64,000 bases of DNA from positions 123,535-187,534 of the forward strand of contig JAFRQQ010000020.1 in the NCBI GenBank assembly GCA_017428525.1, given 5' to 3'. The notes under the pieces were generated by a model. It was not told where the DNA came from. It searched no databases and saw nothing but the letters and a program-made list of their open reading frames with translations. The stretch comes from Clostridia bacterium (lineage in GTDB: Bacteria > Bacillota > Clostridia > Oscillospirales > Acutalibacteraceae). The position numbers were made by a program, and so were the translations under genes. Positions 47,902-57,031 of this stretch are shown here, in pieces. Within the stretch, counting starts at the first letter, position 1, and the number at the start of each line of letters is the position of its first letter.

Positions 47902-49805
47902 GCCTGTGCCTCCGTTTGCTGATAGCGGCTCGCCTGCACGGTGAACAGCTCATAGTATTTCCCCTGCTGCGCCATGAGCGCGCGGTGATTGCCGATCTCC
48001 GCGATCTCGCCGTATTCCAGCACCACGATCTTATCCGCCACCGTCGCGCTCGAGAGGCGGTGCGAAACGAAGATGCTGATCTTATCCTTGCGCAGCGAAT
48101 CAAACTGATTATAGATTTCCTGCTCCGCGAGCGGATCGAGCGAGGCCGTCGGCTCGTCGAGAATCAGGATATCCGAATCGCTGTAGAACGCGCGGGCAAT
48201 GGCCAGCTTCTGCCACTGACCGATGGACAGCTCCACGCCGTTCTCCTCAAAATACCGCATGAGCGGCGTATCATAGCCGTGCTCGAGCTTGTCGATGAAT
48301 GCGTTCGCGCCGCTCTGCCGCGCAGCGTCGGTGATCTCCGCGGGCACGATATCCTTAAGCACCTCGCCGAACGCGATATTGTCGCGCACGGAAACGGCAT
48401 ATTTGCCGAAATCCTGGAAAATGATGCCGAACATCTCATAGATCGCCGCCACGTCGTATTCGCGGATGTCGTACCCGTCGAGCAGGATCACGCCCTCCGT
48501 CGGGTCATACAGGCGGGTCAGGAGCTTGATCAGCGTGGTTTTGCCCGCGCCGTTCAGGCCGACGAGCACCACGGTCTCCCCTGCTTCGATCCGCAGGTTG
48601 ATATGCTTGAGCACGTCCTTTTTCGTGCCGGGATAGCGGAAGGAAACGTCGCGGAATTCGATCGTATGCGGCGCGTGGCGCTGCACCTTGCGCGGCGGGT
48701 CGATGATCGGCGCGACGGTGCGTTCTTCCTGCATGAAGGCGATCAGATTGTTGATGAACAGCGTGCCCTCATAGATGGTGGCCGTGGTGGAAATGAGCAC
48801 CGCGATGCCCGAGGCGATGGAGGTCAGCGCGCCGGTATACAGCGAGTAGTTGCCGACTTCATAGTCGCCCGCCACCACGCCGCGCGCGATGATCACAAAG
48901 AATACGCAGTTGACCACGGTCGTGACCACGGTGGCCGCGATATTCCAGAACAGCTCGTTGAGAATCAGCTTTTTCAGCCCGGCGAAATAGCCGGCGAACA
49001 CCTGCCTGTAACGATTGGTGAAATTGTCGGACAGGTTAAACATCCGCATTTCCTTGACCAGATCCTTGTCGACGATCACATCCGAATAATACATCATCTG
49101 GCGGCGGTCCTTGGAGCGGCGGAACATGTAATCCGTATTTTTGCGGCGATAGATGAAATTGATCACCGTGGAGGGCAGCGCGGCCAGAATGATGATGAAG
49201 GGCGCCGCAACGCTCACTGCAAAGAGCACGATCACAAAGCTGACGATCGTGATCACGGCGGAGAGGATCTCAAACGTCGAGGAGAGCACCTGCAGCGGCC
49301 GGCCGCCCGCCTCGCGGTTGGCGTTTTCCATTTTGGTGTAAAAAGCCGGATCGTCAAAGCGTGCGACGTCCACGGTTTTGGCCTTGTCCATGATCTTCAG
49401 CTTGATATGATTGCTCACCAGCTCGCCCGAGATGCGGATCACGGAGGAGTAAACGCGCTGCACCACACTCTGGACAAACAGATAGACAAAATTCAGGATC
49501 AGCAGGCCGAGAATGATCCGGAATGCGCCGGGGTCGCCGTCGTAGTTTGCGGCCAGATTGTTGAGGATCTCCTTGCCGATCAGGGAGCCGATCACGGGCA
49601 TCACGCCGTTGAACACAGCCATGAGCAGCATCACAAACAGCACCGCGCGGTTGGCCTCCCACACCAGGCGGATGATATAGGCCAGCCGGGAGGTGAAATC
49701 CCGGATCAGCTGTCCGACATAGGCCGGCGCTTCGCGCAGGGACTTCGGTTTCGGCACGCGGTACTGATCCGTCGCTTCATGGTTCATCATCGGGGGCATG
49801 GGCAT
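47898..49805 (-). CDS. ABC exporter half-transporter (fused membrane and ATPase domains)
   Basis: A 635-residue type IV ABC exporter. The membrane domain (about residues 30-350) has six hydrophobic helices. The ATPase domain has Walker A VGLNGAGKTTL, Q-loop FQDFGKYAVSVRDNI, signature LSIGQWQKLAIARAF and Walker B ILILDEPTASLDP followed by SIFVSHRLSS. One half-transporter is present, so a homodimer is likely. The start ATG 49805 has AAGGAAG upstream; the TTG at 49835 lacks one. Cargo is unknown; lipids, peptides or drugs are possible. It is the sixth gene of the group that begins with the Gfo/Idh gene. Confidence 0.93.
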   Translation of the reverse strand: MPMPPMMNHEATDQYRVPKPKSLREAPAYVGQLIRDFTSRLAYIIRLVWEANRAVLFVMLLMAVFNGVMPVIGSLIGKEILNNLAANYDGDPGAFRIILGLLILNFVYLFVQSVVQRVYSSVIRISGELVSNHIKLKIMDKAKTVDVARFDDPAFYTKMENANREAGGRPLQVLSSTFEILSAVITIVSFVIVLFAVSVAAPFIIILAALPSTVINFIYRRKNTDYMFRRSKDRRQMMYYSDVIVDKDLVKEMRMFNLSDNFTNRYRQVFAGYFAGLKKLILNELFWNIAATVVTTVVNCVFFVIIARGVVAGDYEVGNYSLYTGALTSIASGIAVLISTTATIYEGTLFINNLIAFMQEERTVAPIIDPPRKVQRHAPHTIEFRDVSFRYPGTKKDVLKHINLRIEAGETVVLVGLNGAGKTTLIKLLTRLYDPTEGVILLDGYDIREYDVAAIYEMFGIIFQDFGKYAVSVRDNIAFGEVLKDIVPAEITDAARQSGANAFIDKLEHGYDTPLMRYFEENGVELSIGQWQKLAIARAFYSDSDILILDEPTASLDPLAEQEIYNQFDSLRKDKISIFVSHRLSSATVADKIVVLEYGEIAEIGNHRALMAQQGKYYELFTVQASRYQQTEAQA

Positions 49806-49843
49806 GCGCGTCACTTCCTTATTACTCGATTTCAAACGGAAGA

Positions 49844-49872
49844 ATTCCGCACGGCAGAGCGCAGTGCGGAAT
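49844..49872 (-). terminator. Intercistronic hairpin between PHP and ABC genes
   Basis: ATTCCGCAC (49844-49852) pairs perfectly with GTGCGGAAT (49864-49872). On the minus strand the following run is TTCTTCC, so it is probably a partial terminator or attenuator rather than an operon end; no promoter is visible between it and the ABC gene. Confidence 0.55.
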
Positions 49873-49877
49873 CCGGT

Positions 49878-50624
49878 TTAATACAGCAGCTGTTTATACT
49901 CTTCGGCAAAGGCCTTGGCGTTCACGCGTTCGAGCACATGAGCGTCCGTGCCGATGTTGAAGCAGACGCCGACCTCGCGGCCGATGTGAAAATAGCGGCG
50001 GAAAAAGGCCGGGTCGTCCCGCACGGCGGGCAGATTCAGCTCCCACGCGATCTCGCGCGCATCCGCCTTGGCCATGATGTCGCCGATCTCATTGTCTGTG
50101 AACGCGCGCGTCACGTCACGGAAATCGTCAAAGGCCTTGACGTAGCCCGCCATGAACGGATGCGCAAAGCAGTCCGCGCGGCCGCTCTCGATCACGCCGT
50201 CCATGATGGCCAGCATGTGCGCAGCATAGGCGCGCGGCGTCTTCTCCGCCGGATGCTCCCAGTAATGCTGATGATAATGATTCGTGGTGTAAAGACGGTA
50301 ATCCAGCGCGTTGTCGCATTCAACATCGTCGGCGAATTTGCCGATCCCGTAGGACGACAGCTCCGCGCCGACAAGCACCCGGACCTCGTGCGGCACCTTC
50401 TCGAGCTTCTTGAGGATCTTCAGGCGCTGCGCGGCCACGGCATTGTGCTTTTCAATATAATTGTGATCGGTCAGCGCGATGGTGCGCAGGCCGGCGGCGT
50501 CCGCGGCGCGCACGATGTCTCTGACGTGCATCTCGCGGTTCGCGCAGCGGGAATACCGCGTGTGGATATGAAGATTATCCAGCACCAGTTCGTCGATGTC
50601 ATAGGTTTTTTCATGCACAAACAT
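49878..50624 (-). CDS. PHP-domain metal-dependent phosphoesterase
   Basis: A 248-residue cytoplasmic PHP protein: DNLHIHTRYSRCA (first HxH), LTDHNYIEKH, VGAELSSYG (Glu ligand), and late NIGTDAHVLE (Asp-x-His). This is the YciV/TrpH-like class, some of which are 3',5'-nucleotide or phosphate-ester hydrolases. The gene begins 3 bases after the tatD stop, so it belongs to the same operon. The catalytic set looks complete. It differs from the exported PHP protein at 20622, which has a signal peptide. Confidence 0.88.
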   Translation of the reverse strand: MFVHEKTYDIDELVLDNLHIHTRYSRCANREMHVRDIVRAADAAGLRTIALTDHNYIEKHNAVAAQRLKILKKLEKVPHEVRVLVGAELSSYGIGKFADDVECDNALDYRLYTTNHYHQHYWEHPAEKTPRAYAAHMLAIMDGVIESGRADCFAHPFMAGYVKAFDDFRDVTRAFTDNEIGDIMAKADAREIAWELNLPAVRDDPAFFRRYFHIGREVGVCFNIGTDAHVLERVNAKAFAEEYKQLLY

Positions 50625-50627
50625 GCG

Positions 50628-51395
50628 TCACAGCTCCAATCCGAACAGGCGGTTTGCGTTCGCGCGGGTCTGCGCCAGAATCGCCTCCGGCGTTTCGCCG
50701 CGCGCGTCGGCGATCGCCTGCGCCGCGTAGGGAATCAACGTGGAATCGTTTCGTTTGCCGCGCAGCGGCACGGGCGCCATATACGGGCAGTCCGTTTCGA
50801 TCAGCAGCCGGTCCGCCGGAACGGCCGCCGCCACCTCCAGCGGCTTGCGGGCGTTTTTGAACGTCGTCGCGCCGCCAAGGCCGATATAAAGCCCGAGCGC
50901 GACGCATTCTTTTGCCATTTCAGAGGAGCCGGAGAAGCAGTGCACCACGCCCTGCGGGCGATACTGCCGCAGCAGACGCAGGGTATCCTCGTGGGATTCC
51001 CGGTCGTGCACGATCACGGGCAGCGCCAGTTCATTGGCCAGCTCCAGCTGCGCGGCAAACACCGCCTGCTGCACGTCGCGCGGGGCAAAGTCATAATAAT
51101 AATCCAGCCCGATCTCCCCCACCGCCACGCACTTCGCATGCGCGCAGAAGGCCCGCACCTGCGCAAGCCAGTCCTCCGGCTGCGCCGCAGCCTCATGCGG
51201 ATGCACGCCGCAGGCGGCATAGAGGAAGGGATAGCGCTCTGCCAGCGCCAGCGTTTCGGCGCAGGTGGCAAGGTCGGTCGCGCAGTTGATCACGCCGCAC
51301 ACGCCCTTTGCGGGCAGCGACGACAGCAGCGCGTCGCGGTCCTGCGCAAAGGCTTCGTCGTTATAATGCGCGTGGCTGTCAAAGATCGCGGCCAT
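50628..51395 (-). CDS. TatD-family metal-dependent hydrolase
   Basis: The 255-residue protein has all TatD features: IFDSHAHYNDEAF (HxH), CGVHPHEA, VGEIGLDYYY, PVIVHDRESHEDT, VVHCFSGSSEMAKE and LIETDCPYMAPVPLRGK. TatD enzymes are 3'-5' exonucleases or deoxyribonucleases with a TIM-barrel fold, active in DNA repair. It lies directly after metG with a 1-base gap, a very common order in Firmicutes (metS-tatD), which supports both assignments. Confidence 0.95.
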   Translation of the reverse strand: MAAIFDSHAHYNDEAFAQDRDALLSSLPAKGVCGVINCATDLATCAETLALAERYPFLYAACGVHPHEAAAQPEDWLAQVRAFCAHAKCVAVGEIGLDYYYDFAPRDVQQAVFAAQLELANELALPVIVHDRESHEDTLRLLRQYRPQGVVHCFSGSSEMAKECVALGLYIGLGGATTFKNARKPLEVAAAVPADRLLIETDCPYMAPVPLRGKRNDSTLIPYAAQAIADARGETPEAILAQTRANANRLFGLEL

Positions 51396-51396
51396 T

Positions 51397-53328
51397 TCAG
51401 CTCAGCTTGCTGCCGGCGGGGATGCCGTCGGCAAAGAGCACCTTGATCTCCTCCTTGGAAATCTCGGCGGAGAGCACCATGCCGCGGCTTTCAACGCCCC
51501 GCAGCATCCGCGGCTCCAGATTCGTCACCACAATGACGCTGTGGCCGGTCAGGTCCGCGGGCTGATACCATTTCGCAATGCCGGATACCACGGTGCGCGG
51601 CGCGCCGGTGCCGTCGTCAAGCGTCAGCTTCAGGAGCTTGTCCGCCTTGGGGACCGGCTCGCAGGCGAGCACCTTCATCACACGCAGATCCACTTTGGCA
51701 AAATCGTCGTAGGCGATCTTCGCAACGCCTTCGATTTCCTCTTTCAGCGGGTTTTCCGGCGCCTTCTGCGCCTGTGCCAGCGCCTCGAGCTCCTTTTCCA
51801 GATCAATGCGCGGGAAGATGATCTCGCCCTTCTGCACCGTATAGGTCGCCTCTTTGCCGAATTCGCCGCTCTCCGCCCAGTCCGTCACCGGCGCAAGGCC
51901 GAGCTGCGTGCGGATCTTCACCGCCGTTTCGGGCATGAACGGCGCAATCAGCACCGAGATGATGCGGATGCTCTCGCACAGATGATACATCACATCCGCC
52001 AGACGCGGCGCCTGCGCCGGATCTTTTGCGAGCAGCCAGGGCGCGGTTTCGTCGATATATTTATTCGTGCGAGAGACGAACTTCCAGATTTCGGTCAGCG
52101 CAACGGAGAAATTCAGCGCATCCAGATTCGCCTCGGCCTGCGCCTTCGCCTGCGCGGCGGCGGCCTCCAGCGCGTCGTCAAAGTCGCCGGCTGCGCGGTC
52201 CGCGGGGATCGTGCCGCCGAAGTATTTCTCGACCATCGCGACGGTGCGGGAAAGGAGGTTGCCCAGATCGTTGGCAAGGTCGGAATTGATGCGGTTGATC
52301 AGGTTTTCGTTGGAGAAAACGCCGTCGGAGCCGAACGCGATCTCGCGCAGCAGATAATAGCGCAGCGCGTCCACGCCGTAGCGCTCCGCCAAGATGACGG
52401 GATCGACGACGTTGCCCTTCGATTTGCTCATCTTGCCGCCCTCGAGCAGCACCCAGCCGTGGCCGTAGACTTTCTCGGGCAACGGCTCCTCCAGGGACAT
52501 CAGGAACGCCGGCCAGTAGATGGTATGGAAGCGGATGATGTCCTTGCCGATCAGATGCACGTCCGCCGGCCAGAATTTGCGATACAGGCTGTCATCCTCG
52601 CTGCCGAAGCCGAGCGCCGTGATATAGTTGGTCAGCGCGTCGAGCCAGACGTAGATCACATGCTCCGGCTCCACGGGCACGGGGATGCCCCATTTGAAAG
52701 AGGAGCGGGAAACGCAGAGATCCTGCAGGCCGGGCTTGATGAAATTGTTGATCATCTCATTCTGACGGCTCTGCGGCTCGATGAAACCGGGATGGCTTTC
52801 ATAATACTCGACCAGACGGTCCGCATAGTTGGAAAGCCGGAAGAAATACGCTTCCTCCCGCGCGGGATTCACCGGACGGCCGCAATCGGGGCAGACGCCG
52901 CCGACCGCCTGCGTTTCGGTCCAGAAGGATTCGCAGGGCTTGCAGTAAAGGCCTTCGTAGTAGCCTTTATAGATATCGCCCTTGTCGTACATTTTCTGAA
53001 AAATCTTCTGCACGGCTTTTTCGTGATAGCCGTCGGTCGTGCGGATGAATTTGTCGTTGCTGATATTCATCAGCTTCCAGAGGTCCTTGATGCCCGCAAC
53101 GATCTGATCCACATATTCCTTCGGCGTCACGCCGGCTTCCTTGGCCTTATCCTCGATCTTCTGGCCGTGCTCGTCCGTGCCGGTCAGGAAAAAGGTGTCG
53201 AAGCCCTGCAGGCGCTTGTAACGCGCCGCGGCGTCCGCCGCAACGGTGGAATAGGTGTGGCCGATATGCAGCTTATCCGAGGGATAATAGATCGGCGTTG
53301 TGATATAATAAGTCTTTTTATTCTCCAT
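51397..53328 (-). CDS. metG: Methionyl-tRNA synthetase
   Basis: The enzyme charges tRNA-Met. The 643 residues include the HIGH-type motif (TPIYYPSDKLHIGHTY), the zinc-knuckle CxxC pairs (YCKPCESFW, VCPDCGRPV), and GGKMSKSKGN, the KMSKS signature. A C-terminal tRNA-binding EMAP-like domain (about residues 540-643: FAKVDLRVMKVLACEPVPKA, LKLTLDDG) is present, as in B. subtilis MetS. The start ATG 53328 has GGAGG 8 bases upstream. It is preceded by nagB with 19 bases between, an unusual pair; no T-box leader lies in that gap. Confidence 0.97.
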   Translation of the reverse strand: MENKKTYYITTPIYYPSDKLHIGHTYSTVAADAAARYKRLQGFDTFFLTGTDEHGQKIEDKAKEAGVTPKEYVDQIVAGIKDLWKLMNISNDKFIRTTDGYHEKAVQKIFQKMYDKGDIYKGYYEGLYCKPCESFWTETQAVGGVCPDCGRPVNPAREEAYFFRLSNYADRLVEYYESHPGFIEPQSRQNEMINNFIKPGLQDLCVSRSSFKWGIPVPVEPEHVIYVWLDALTNYITALGFGSEDDSLYRKFWPADVHLIGKDIIRFHTIYWPAFLMSLEEPLPEKVYGHGWVLLEGGKMSKSKGNVVDPVILAERYGVDALRYYLLREIAFGSDGVFSNENLINRINSDLANDLGNLLSRTVAMVEKYFGGTIPADRAAGDFDDALEAAAAQAKAQAEANLDALNFSVALTEIWKFVSRTNKYIDETAPWLLAKDPAQAPRLADVMYHLCESIRIISVLIAPFMPETAVKIRTQLGLAPVTDWAESGEFGKEATYTVQKGEIIFPRIDLEKELEALAQAQKAPENPLKEEIEGVAKIAYDDFAKVDLRVMKVLACEPVPKADKLLKLTLDDGTGAPRTVVSGIAKWYQPADLTGHSVIVVTNLEPRMLRGVESRGMVLSAEISKEEIKVLFADGIPAGSKLS

Positions 53329-53347
53329 GGATACTACCTCCGATGAT

Positions 53348-54070
53348 TTATGATAACAGGGATGCGGCTGCGGGGTCGAGGAACACCAGCACATCCGGAT
53401 GCGTCTGCAGCGCGGACGCCGGACACTGCGGGGTCACCGGCCCCTCCAGCATGGCCTTGACGGCCGCCGCCTTGCTTTCGCCCGTGGCGATCATGATCAG
53501 CTGCCGCGCGCGCAGGATCAGGCCGACGCCCATCGTGATCGCATACCGCGGCATGGGCACGTCGTCGAAATAACCGGCATTCGCGATGCGGGTGCTCTCG
53601 GTCAGCGCCACGCGGAAGCTCTCCTGCGAGAAGGCGTCCGCCGGCTCGTTGAAAGCGATGTGCCCGTTGCGCCCGATGCCCAGCAGCTGCAGGTCGATGC
53701 CGCCCGCTTCTTCGATCGCCGCCGTGTAGCGCGCGCTTTCGGCCGCCGGGTCGGCGTTGCCGTCCAGAAAGCCGATGTTGGCGGGATTCATGTCGACGCG
53801 GGAAAACAGCTGCGCCTGCATGAAGGTATAGAAGCTGTTTTTATGCGTTTTCGGCAGATCGCAGTATTCATCCAGATTAAAGGTGCGCACATTGCGGAAC
53901 GATACCGTGCCCTGCGCATACGCCGCCGCGAGCGCGTCATAGGTCGGCACGGGGGTCGCGCCGGTGGCAAGGCCGAGCACGCAGTCCGGCTTTTCCCGGA
54001 TTTTATCGCAGATCAGGCCGCAGACCGCGCTGCCGATGGCCGTTTTGCTGTCAAGAATTTGCACATTCAT
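53348..54070 (-). CDS. nagB: Glucosamine-6-phosphate deaminase
   Basis: NagB converts glucosamine-6-phosphate to fructose-6-phosphate and ammonia. The 240 residues include the phosphate-binding VLGLATGATPVPTYDAL, the LDEYCDLPKTHKNSF active-site region, and LLGIGRNGHIAFNEPADAF, the family signature around the catalytic His. It follows the Gfo/Idh gene by 18 bases and precedes metG by 19. No nagA is near. Length is close to B. subtilis NagB (242). Confidence 0.95.
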   Translation of the reverse strand: MNVQILDSKTAIGSAVCGLICDKIREKPDCVLGLATGATPVPTYDALAAAYAQGTVSFRNVRTFNLDEYCDLPKTHKNSFYTFMQAQLFSRVDMNPANIGFLDGNADPAAESARYTAAIEEAGGIDLQLLGIGRNGHIAFNEPADAFSQESFRVALTESTRIANAGYFDDVPMPRYAITMGVGLILRARQLIMIATGESKAAAVKAMLEGPVTPQCPASALQTHPDVLVFLDPAAASLLS

Positions 54071-54088
54071 GGTATAGCCCTTCTGTCG

Positions 54089-55153
54089 TCAAACGGTGAT
54101 TTCCTTTCCCGAAGCGGAGGAATCATAGATCGCCTGCATCAGCTTGGAGGTCTCCACGGCATAGTCGATATACTGCCGGTTGTGCTCGCCCGTGCCGATG
54201 CAGCGCAGGAAATCACGGATCTCATTTTCATACATATCCGTCGTGCGGCAATTGACCTTCGTTTCGGTCAGCATGCCGTTTTTGGTGCTCCACATGCGGA
54301 AATCGCCGCAGTAATTCAGGCGGATGCCCGCCTTGTCGCCGAGGAAATCGATATAGGTTTCGCTCACGCCGATATTCTGCGCCCAGGCGCCGTTGAAGGT
54401 GATCATCGGGCCGCTCGTGCGCACAAAGCCGGTCACGCTGTCGTCCACGTCGTAGGTGCCGTTTTCGACGTCGGAGGTCTCCTCCGCCCACATGCCGGTA
54501 TAGACGAAATTCTTCATGTCGACGCCCAGCTTGCTGAACGCCGCGCCGGACGCGGTTTTCACCTGCGGGTCGCCGCAGCAGAACAGAATCAGGTCGAGAT
54601 AGTGCACGCCCCAGTCGATCAGCGCGCCGCCGCCGGAGGCCGCAAAGGTGGTGAAATCGCCGCCCAGACCCGGGATCGAACGGTGCGCGCGGAAGGAGGC
54701 GTAGACGTGATAGACCTCGCCCAGCTCGCCCGCCGCGATCAGCTCGCGGATCTTTTCCACATAGGTGTTGAAGCGGTTGCACACGCCGATATTCAGCAGC
54801 TTGCCGGTCTCATGCGCGGCCTTCTGCATCTCGAGCGCCTCGCTGAGAATGCGCGCCGCCGGCTTCTCGCACATCACATGCTTGCCGGCCCGCAGGAAAT
54901 CGATCGCGATGATCGAATGGAAATCGTTGTGGGTACAGACGGAAACGGCGTCCAGCTCCGGGTCGTTGAGGAACTCGTGATAATCGACCACGGCCTGTCC
55001 GCAACCGTATTTCTCGACGCAGGCCTGCGCCTTCTCGGGAATCAGGTCGCAGAAATACTTGATCTCCGCCATGCCGCTCTTGAGATAGGCGGGAATATGC
55101 GCGCAGTTGGCGATATTGCCGCAGCCGATGACGGCGACTTTATATTTTTTCAT
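54089..55153 (-). CDS. Gfo/Idh/MocA-family oxidoreductase
   Basis: A 354-residue NAD(P)-dependent sugar or polyol dehydrogenase: VAVIGCGNIANCAHIPAY is a classical GxGxxA nucleotide loop, followed by CDLIPEKAQACVEKY, MCEKPAARILSEAL (Lys of the active site), and GGGALIDWGVHYLDLIL with the catalytic His. It is divergent from two sugar phosphate epimerase genes, a combination typical of inositol- or unusual-sugar breakdown. The start ATG 55153 has GGAGGTG upstream. It is the first gene of the operon with nagB and metG. Confidence 0.9.
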   Translation of the reverse strand: MKKYKVAVIGCGNIANCAHIPAYLKSGMAEIKYFCDLIPEKAQACVEKYGCGQAVVDYHEFLNDPELDAVSVCTHNDFHSIIAIDFLRAGKHVMCEKPAARILSEALEMQKAAHETGKLLNIGVCNRFNTYVEKIRELIAAGELGEVYHVYASFRAHRSIPGLGGDFTTFAASGGGALIDWGVHYLDLILFCCGDPQVKTASGAAFSKLGVDMKNFVYTGMWAEETSDVENGTYDVDDSVTGFVRTSGPMITFNGAWAQNIGVSETYIDFLGDKAGIRLNYCGDFRMWSTKNGMLTETKVNCRTTDMYENEIRDFLRCIGTGEHNRQYIDYAVETSKLMQAIYDSSASGKEITV

Positions 55154-55190
55154 AAGGACACCTCCGCAGGAATCTTTGTAATTATGATTT

Positions 55191-55219
55191 ATCATAGTAC
55201 AAAATGAAGAAAAAGTAAA
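55191..55219 (-). promoter_or_regulatory. Promoter of the Gfo/Idh-nagB-metG operon
   Basis: TTTACT, 17 bp, TATGAT on the minus strand, about 40 bp before the start codon. Confidence 0.72.
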
Positions 55220-55238
55220 GGTTAATTTGGGAAAAATC

Positions 55239-55267
55239 TTGAAAAACGCGCCGTTGTCTGCTATGAT
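55239..55267 (+). promoter_or_regulatory. Promoter of the sugar epimerase operon
   Basis: TTGAAA, 17 bp, TATGAT; divergent from the Gfo/Idh promoter, with the -35 boxes about 20 bp apart, so shared regulation is possible. Confidence 0.8.
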
Positions 55268-55300
55268 ATGGACAGAATCCGAGAACTGGAGGTAGAATCT

Positions 55301-56143
55301 ATGGGCAGATTTCCGATCGGCGTGATCATCGACAGCTTCCGCGTACCCATTCCGGAGGCGGTCAAAAAGGCGGCGGCCGTCGGCGCGCAGGGCATTCAGG
55401 TCTACGCGACGCGCGGCGAAATGGCGCCGGAAAACATGACGGCGCAGAAAATCAGCGATTTCAAAGCGCTCGTTGCCGACAACGGCCTTGTGATTTCCGC
55501 GCTCTGCGGCGATCTGGGCGGCGGCTTCGGCAACGCGGAGGAAAACCCCGCGCGCATCGAAAAATCCAAGCGCATCATCGACCTTGCGAAAACGCTCGGC
55601 ACCGACGTGGTCACAACGCACATCGGCGTGGTGCCGCAGGAAAAATCGAATCCGCGCTACGGCGTGATGCAGGAGGCCTGCTTCGAGCTGGCCCGCTACG
55701 CGGACAGCGTCGGCGCGCATTTCGCCATTGAAACCGGCCCGGAAACCTCGGCCGTGCTCAAGGAATTCCTGGACGCGCTCGGCTCCACGGGCGTCGGCGT
55801 CAACCTCGACCCGGCGAATCTGGTCATGGTCACGGGCGACGACCCGGCGGGCGCGGTGATCAATCTGCAGAAATACATCGTGCACACCCACGCGAAGGAC
55901 GGCAGACAGCTGTTCTATAAGGATCCGGAAATCGTTTACGGCATCAAAAAGGATCCGCTCGTCACGGACGCTTCCTTCATCGAGGTGCCGCTCGGCGAGG
56001 GCGACGTGCCCTGGGAGCGCTATCTCAACGCGCTCGAGGACATCGGCTATCACGGCTTCCTGACCATTGAGCGTGAGGTCGGCGACGATCCGGCGCGGGA
56101 TATCGGCATTGCCGTGGAGTTCCTGAGAAAGCTGGGGTGCTGA
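55301..56143 (+). CDS. Sugar phosphate isomerase/epimerase (TIM barrel)
   Basis: A 280-residue xylose-isomerase-like TIM barrel (AP endonuclease 2 family). GVIIDSFRVPIPEAVKKAAA, VTTHIGVVPQE, FAIETGPETSAVLKEFL, NLDPANLVMVTGDDP, VHTHAKDGRQ and GFLTIEREVGDDP give the metal ligands (Glu, Asp, His, Glu). The start at 55301 has CTGGAGG upstream. The second epimerase gene starts 2 bases after this stop, so they form one operon. The sugar is not identifiable; relatives act on inositol, tagatose or allulose. Confidence 0.87.
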   Translation: MGRFPIGVIIDSFRVPIPEAVKKAAAVGAQGIQVYATRGEMAPENMTAQKISDFKALVADNGLVISALCGDLGGGFGNAEENPARIEKSKRIIDLAKTLGTDVVTTHIGVVPQEKSNPRYGVMQEACFELARYADSVGAHFAIETGPETSAVLKEFLDALGSTGVGVNLDPANLVMVTGDDPAGAVINLQKYIVHTHAKDGRQLFYKDPEIVYGIKKDPLVTDASFIEVPLGEGDVPWERYLNALEDIGYHGFLTIEREVGDDPARDIGIAVEFLRKLGC

Positions 56144-56145
56144 GA

Positions 56146-57012
56146 ATGAAAATCGGCGTGAGCAGCTACAGCTTTCAGCAGCTGCTTTCCGCAGGGACGG
56201 AATCGCAGCTGAGCATCATGGAAAAAGCGAAGGACATGGGCTTTGACGGCATTGAATTCACCGATCTGAATCCGCCGCAGGGCGTGAGCGAGGCGGGCTA
56301 TGCGCAGATGCTGCGCGCGGAGAGCGAGCGGCTCGGCCTGCCGATCATCAGCTACACGATCGGCGCGAATCTGCTTTGCGCCGAAGGGCTCGACGCGGAG
56401 GTCGAGCGGGTCTGCCGCAAGATCGATATCGCGGCGCTGCTCGGCGCGCCCTGCCTGCGGCACGACGCCGCCTGGGGCATGCCGGAGGCGCAGCGCAGCT
56501 TTGCGGGCTTCGCGCAGGCGCTGCCGCAGCTGGCCGAGGGCTGCCGCCGGATCACGGCCTATGCCGCGGAAAAAGGGATCGTCACCATGGTGGAAAACCA
56601 CGGCACCTTCTGCCAGGAGAGCGCCCGTCTGGAGGCGCTGGTCACGGCGGTCGGGCATCCGAATTTCGGCGTGCTGGCGGATCTGGGCAACTTCGCCTGC
56701 GCGGATGAAAACAGCGCGCAGGCCGTCGGCCGTCTGGCGCCGTATATCAAGCATGTGCACGCGAAGGATTTCCTGATCCGCAGCGGCAACGGCGTCGACC
56801 CCGGGGCGGGCTTCTTCCGCTCGCGCGGCGGCAACTATCTGCGCGGCACGATCGTCGGCCACGGGCGCATTCCCGTGCTGCAATGCCTGCGCATCCTCAA
56901 AAGCAGCGGCTATAACGGCTGGCTGAGCATCGAATTCGAGGGCATGGAGCCCTGCCTGCAGGGCATCGCCATCGGGCTGGAGAATCTGAAGAAAATGGAA
57001 AGCATGATATAA
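56146..57012 (+). CDS. Second sugar phosphate isomerase/epimerase (TIM barrel)
   Basis: A 288-residue member of the same family: KIGVSSYSFQQLLSAG, MGFDGIEFTDL, MVENHGTFCQES (Glu), GVLADLGNFACADENS (Asp), IKHVHAKDFLIRSG (His) and GWLSIEFEGMEPCLQG (Glu). The metal-ligand order is as in the upstream paralog, but similarity between the two is only at family level. Start ATG 56146 follows the previous stop by 2 bases. With its neighbours it may carry out successive epimerase or dehydratase steps of one sugar pathway; this is inference. Confidence 0.87.
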   Translation: MKIGVSSYSFQQLLSAGTESQLSIMEKAKDMGFDGIEFTDLNPPQGVSEAGYAQMLRAESERLGLPIISYTIGANLLCAEGLDAEVERVCRKIDIAALLGAPCLRHDAAWGMPEAQRSFAGFAQALPQLAEGCRRITAYAAEKGIVTMVENHGTFCQESARLEALVTAVGHPNFGVLADLGNFACADENSAQAVGRLAPYIKHVHAKDFLIRSGNGVDPGAGFFRSRGGNYLRGTIVGHGRIPVLQCLRILKSSGYNGWLSIEFEGMEPCLQGIAIGLENLKKMESMI

Positions 57013-57031
57013 AACAGGAAGGAAGAGAAAT

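Noticed and set aside
53329..53347. T-box or SAM leader before metG
   Set aside because: Only 19 bases separate nagB and metG, so no room for a riboswitch.
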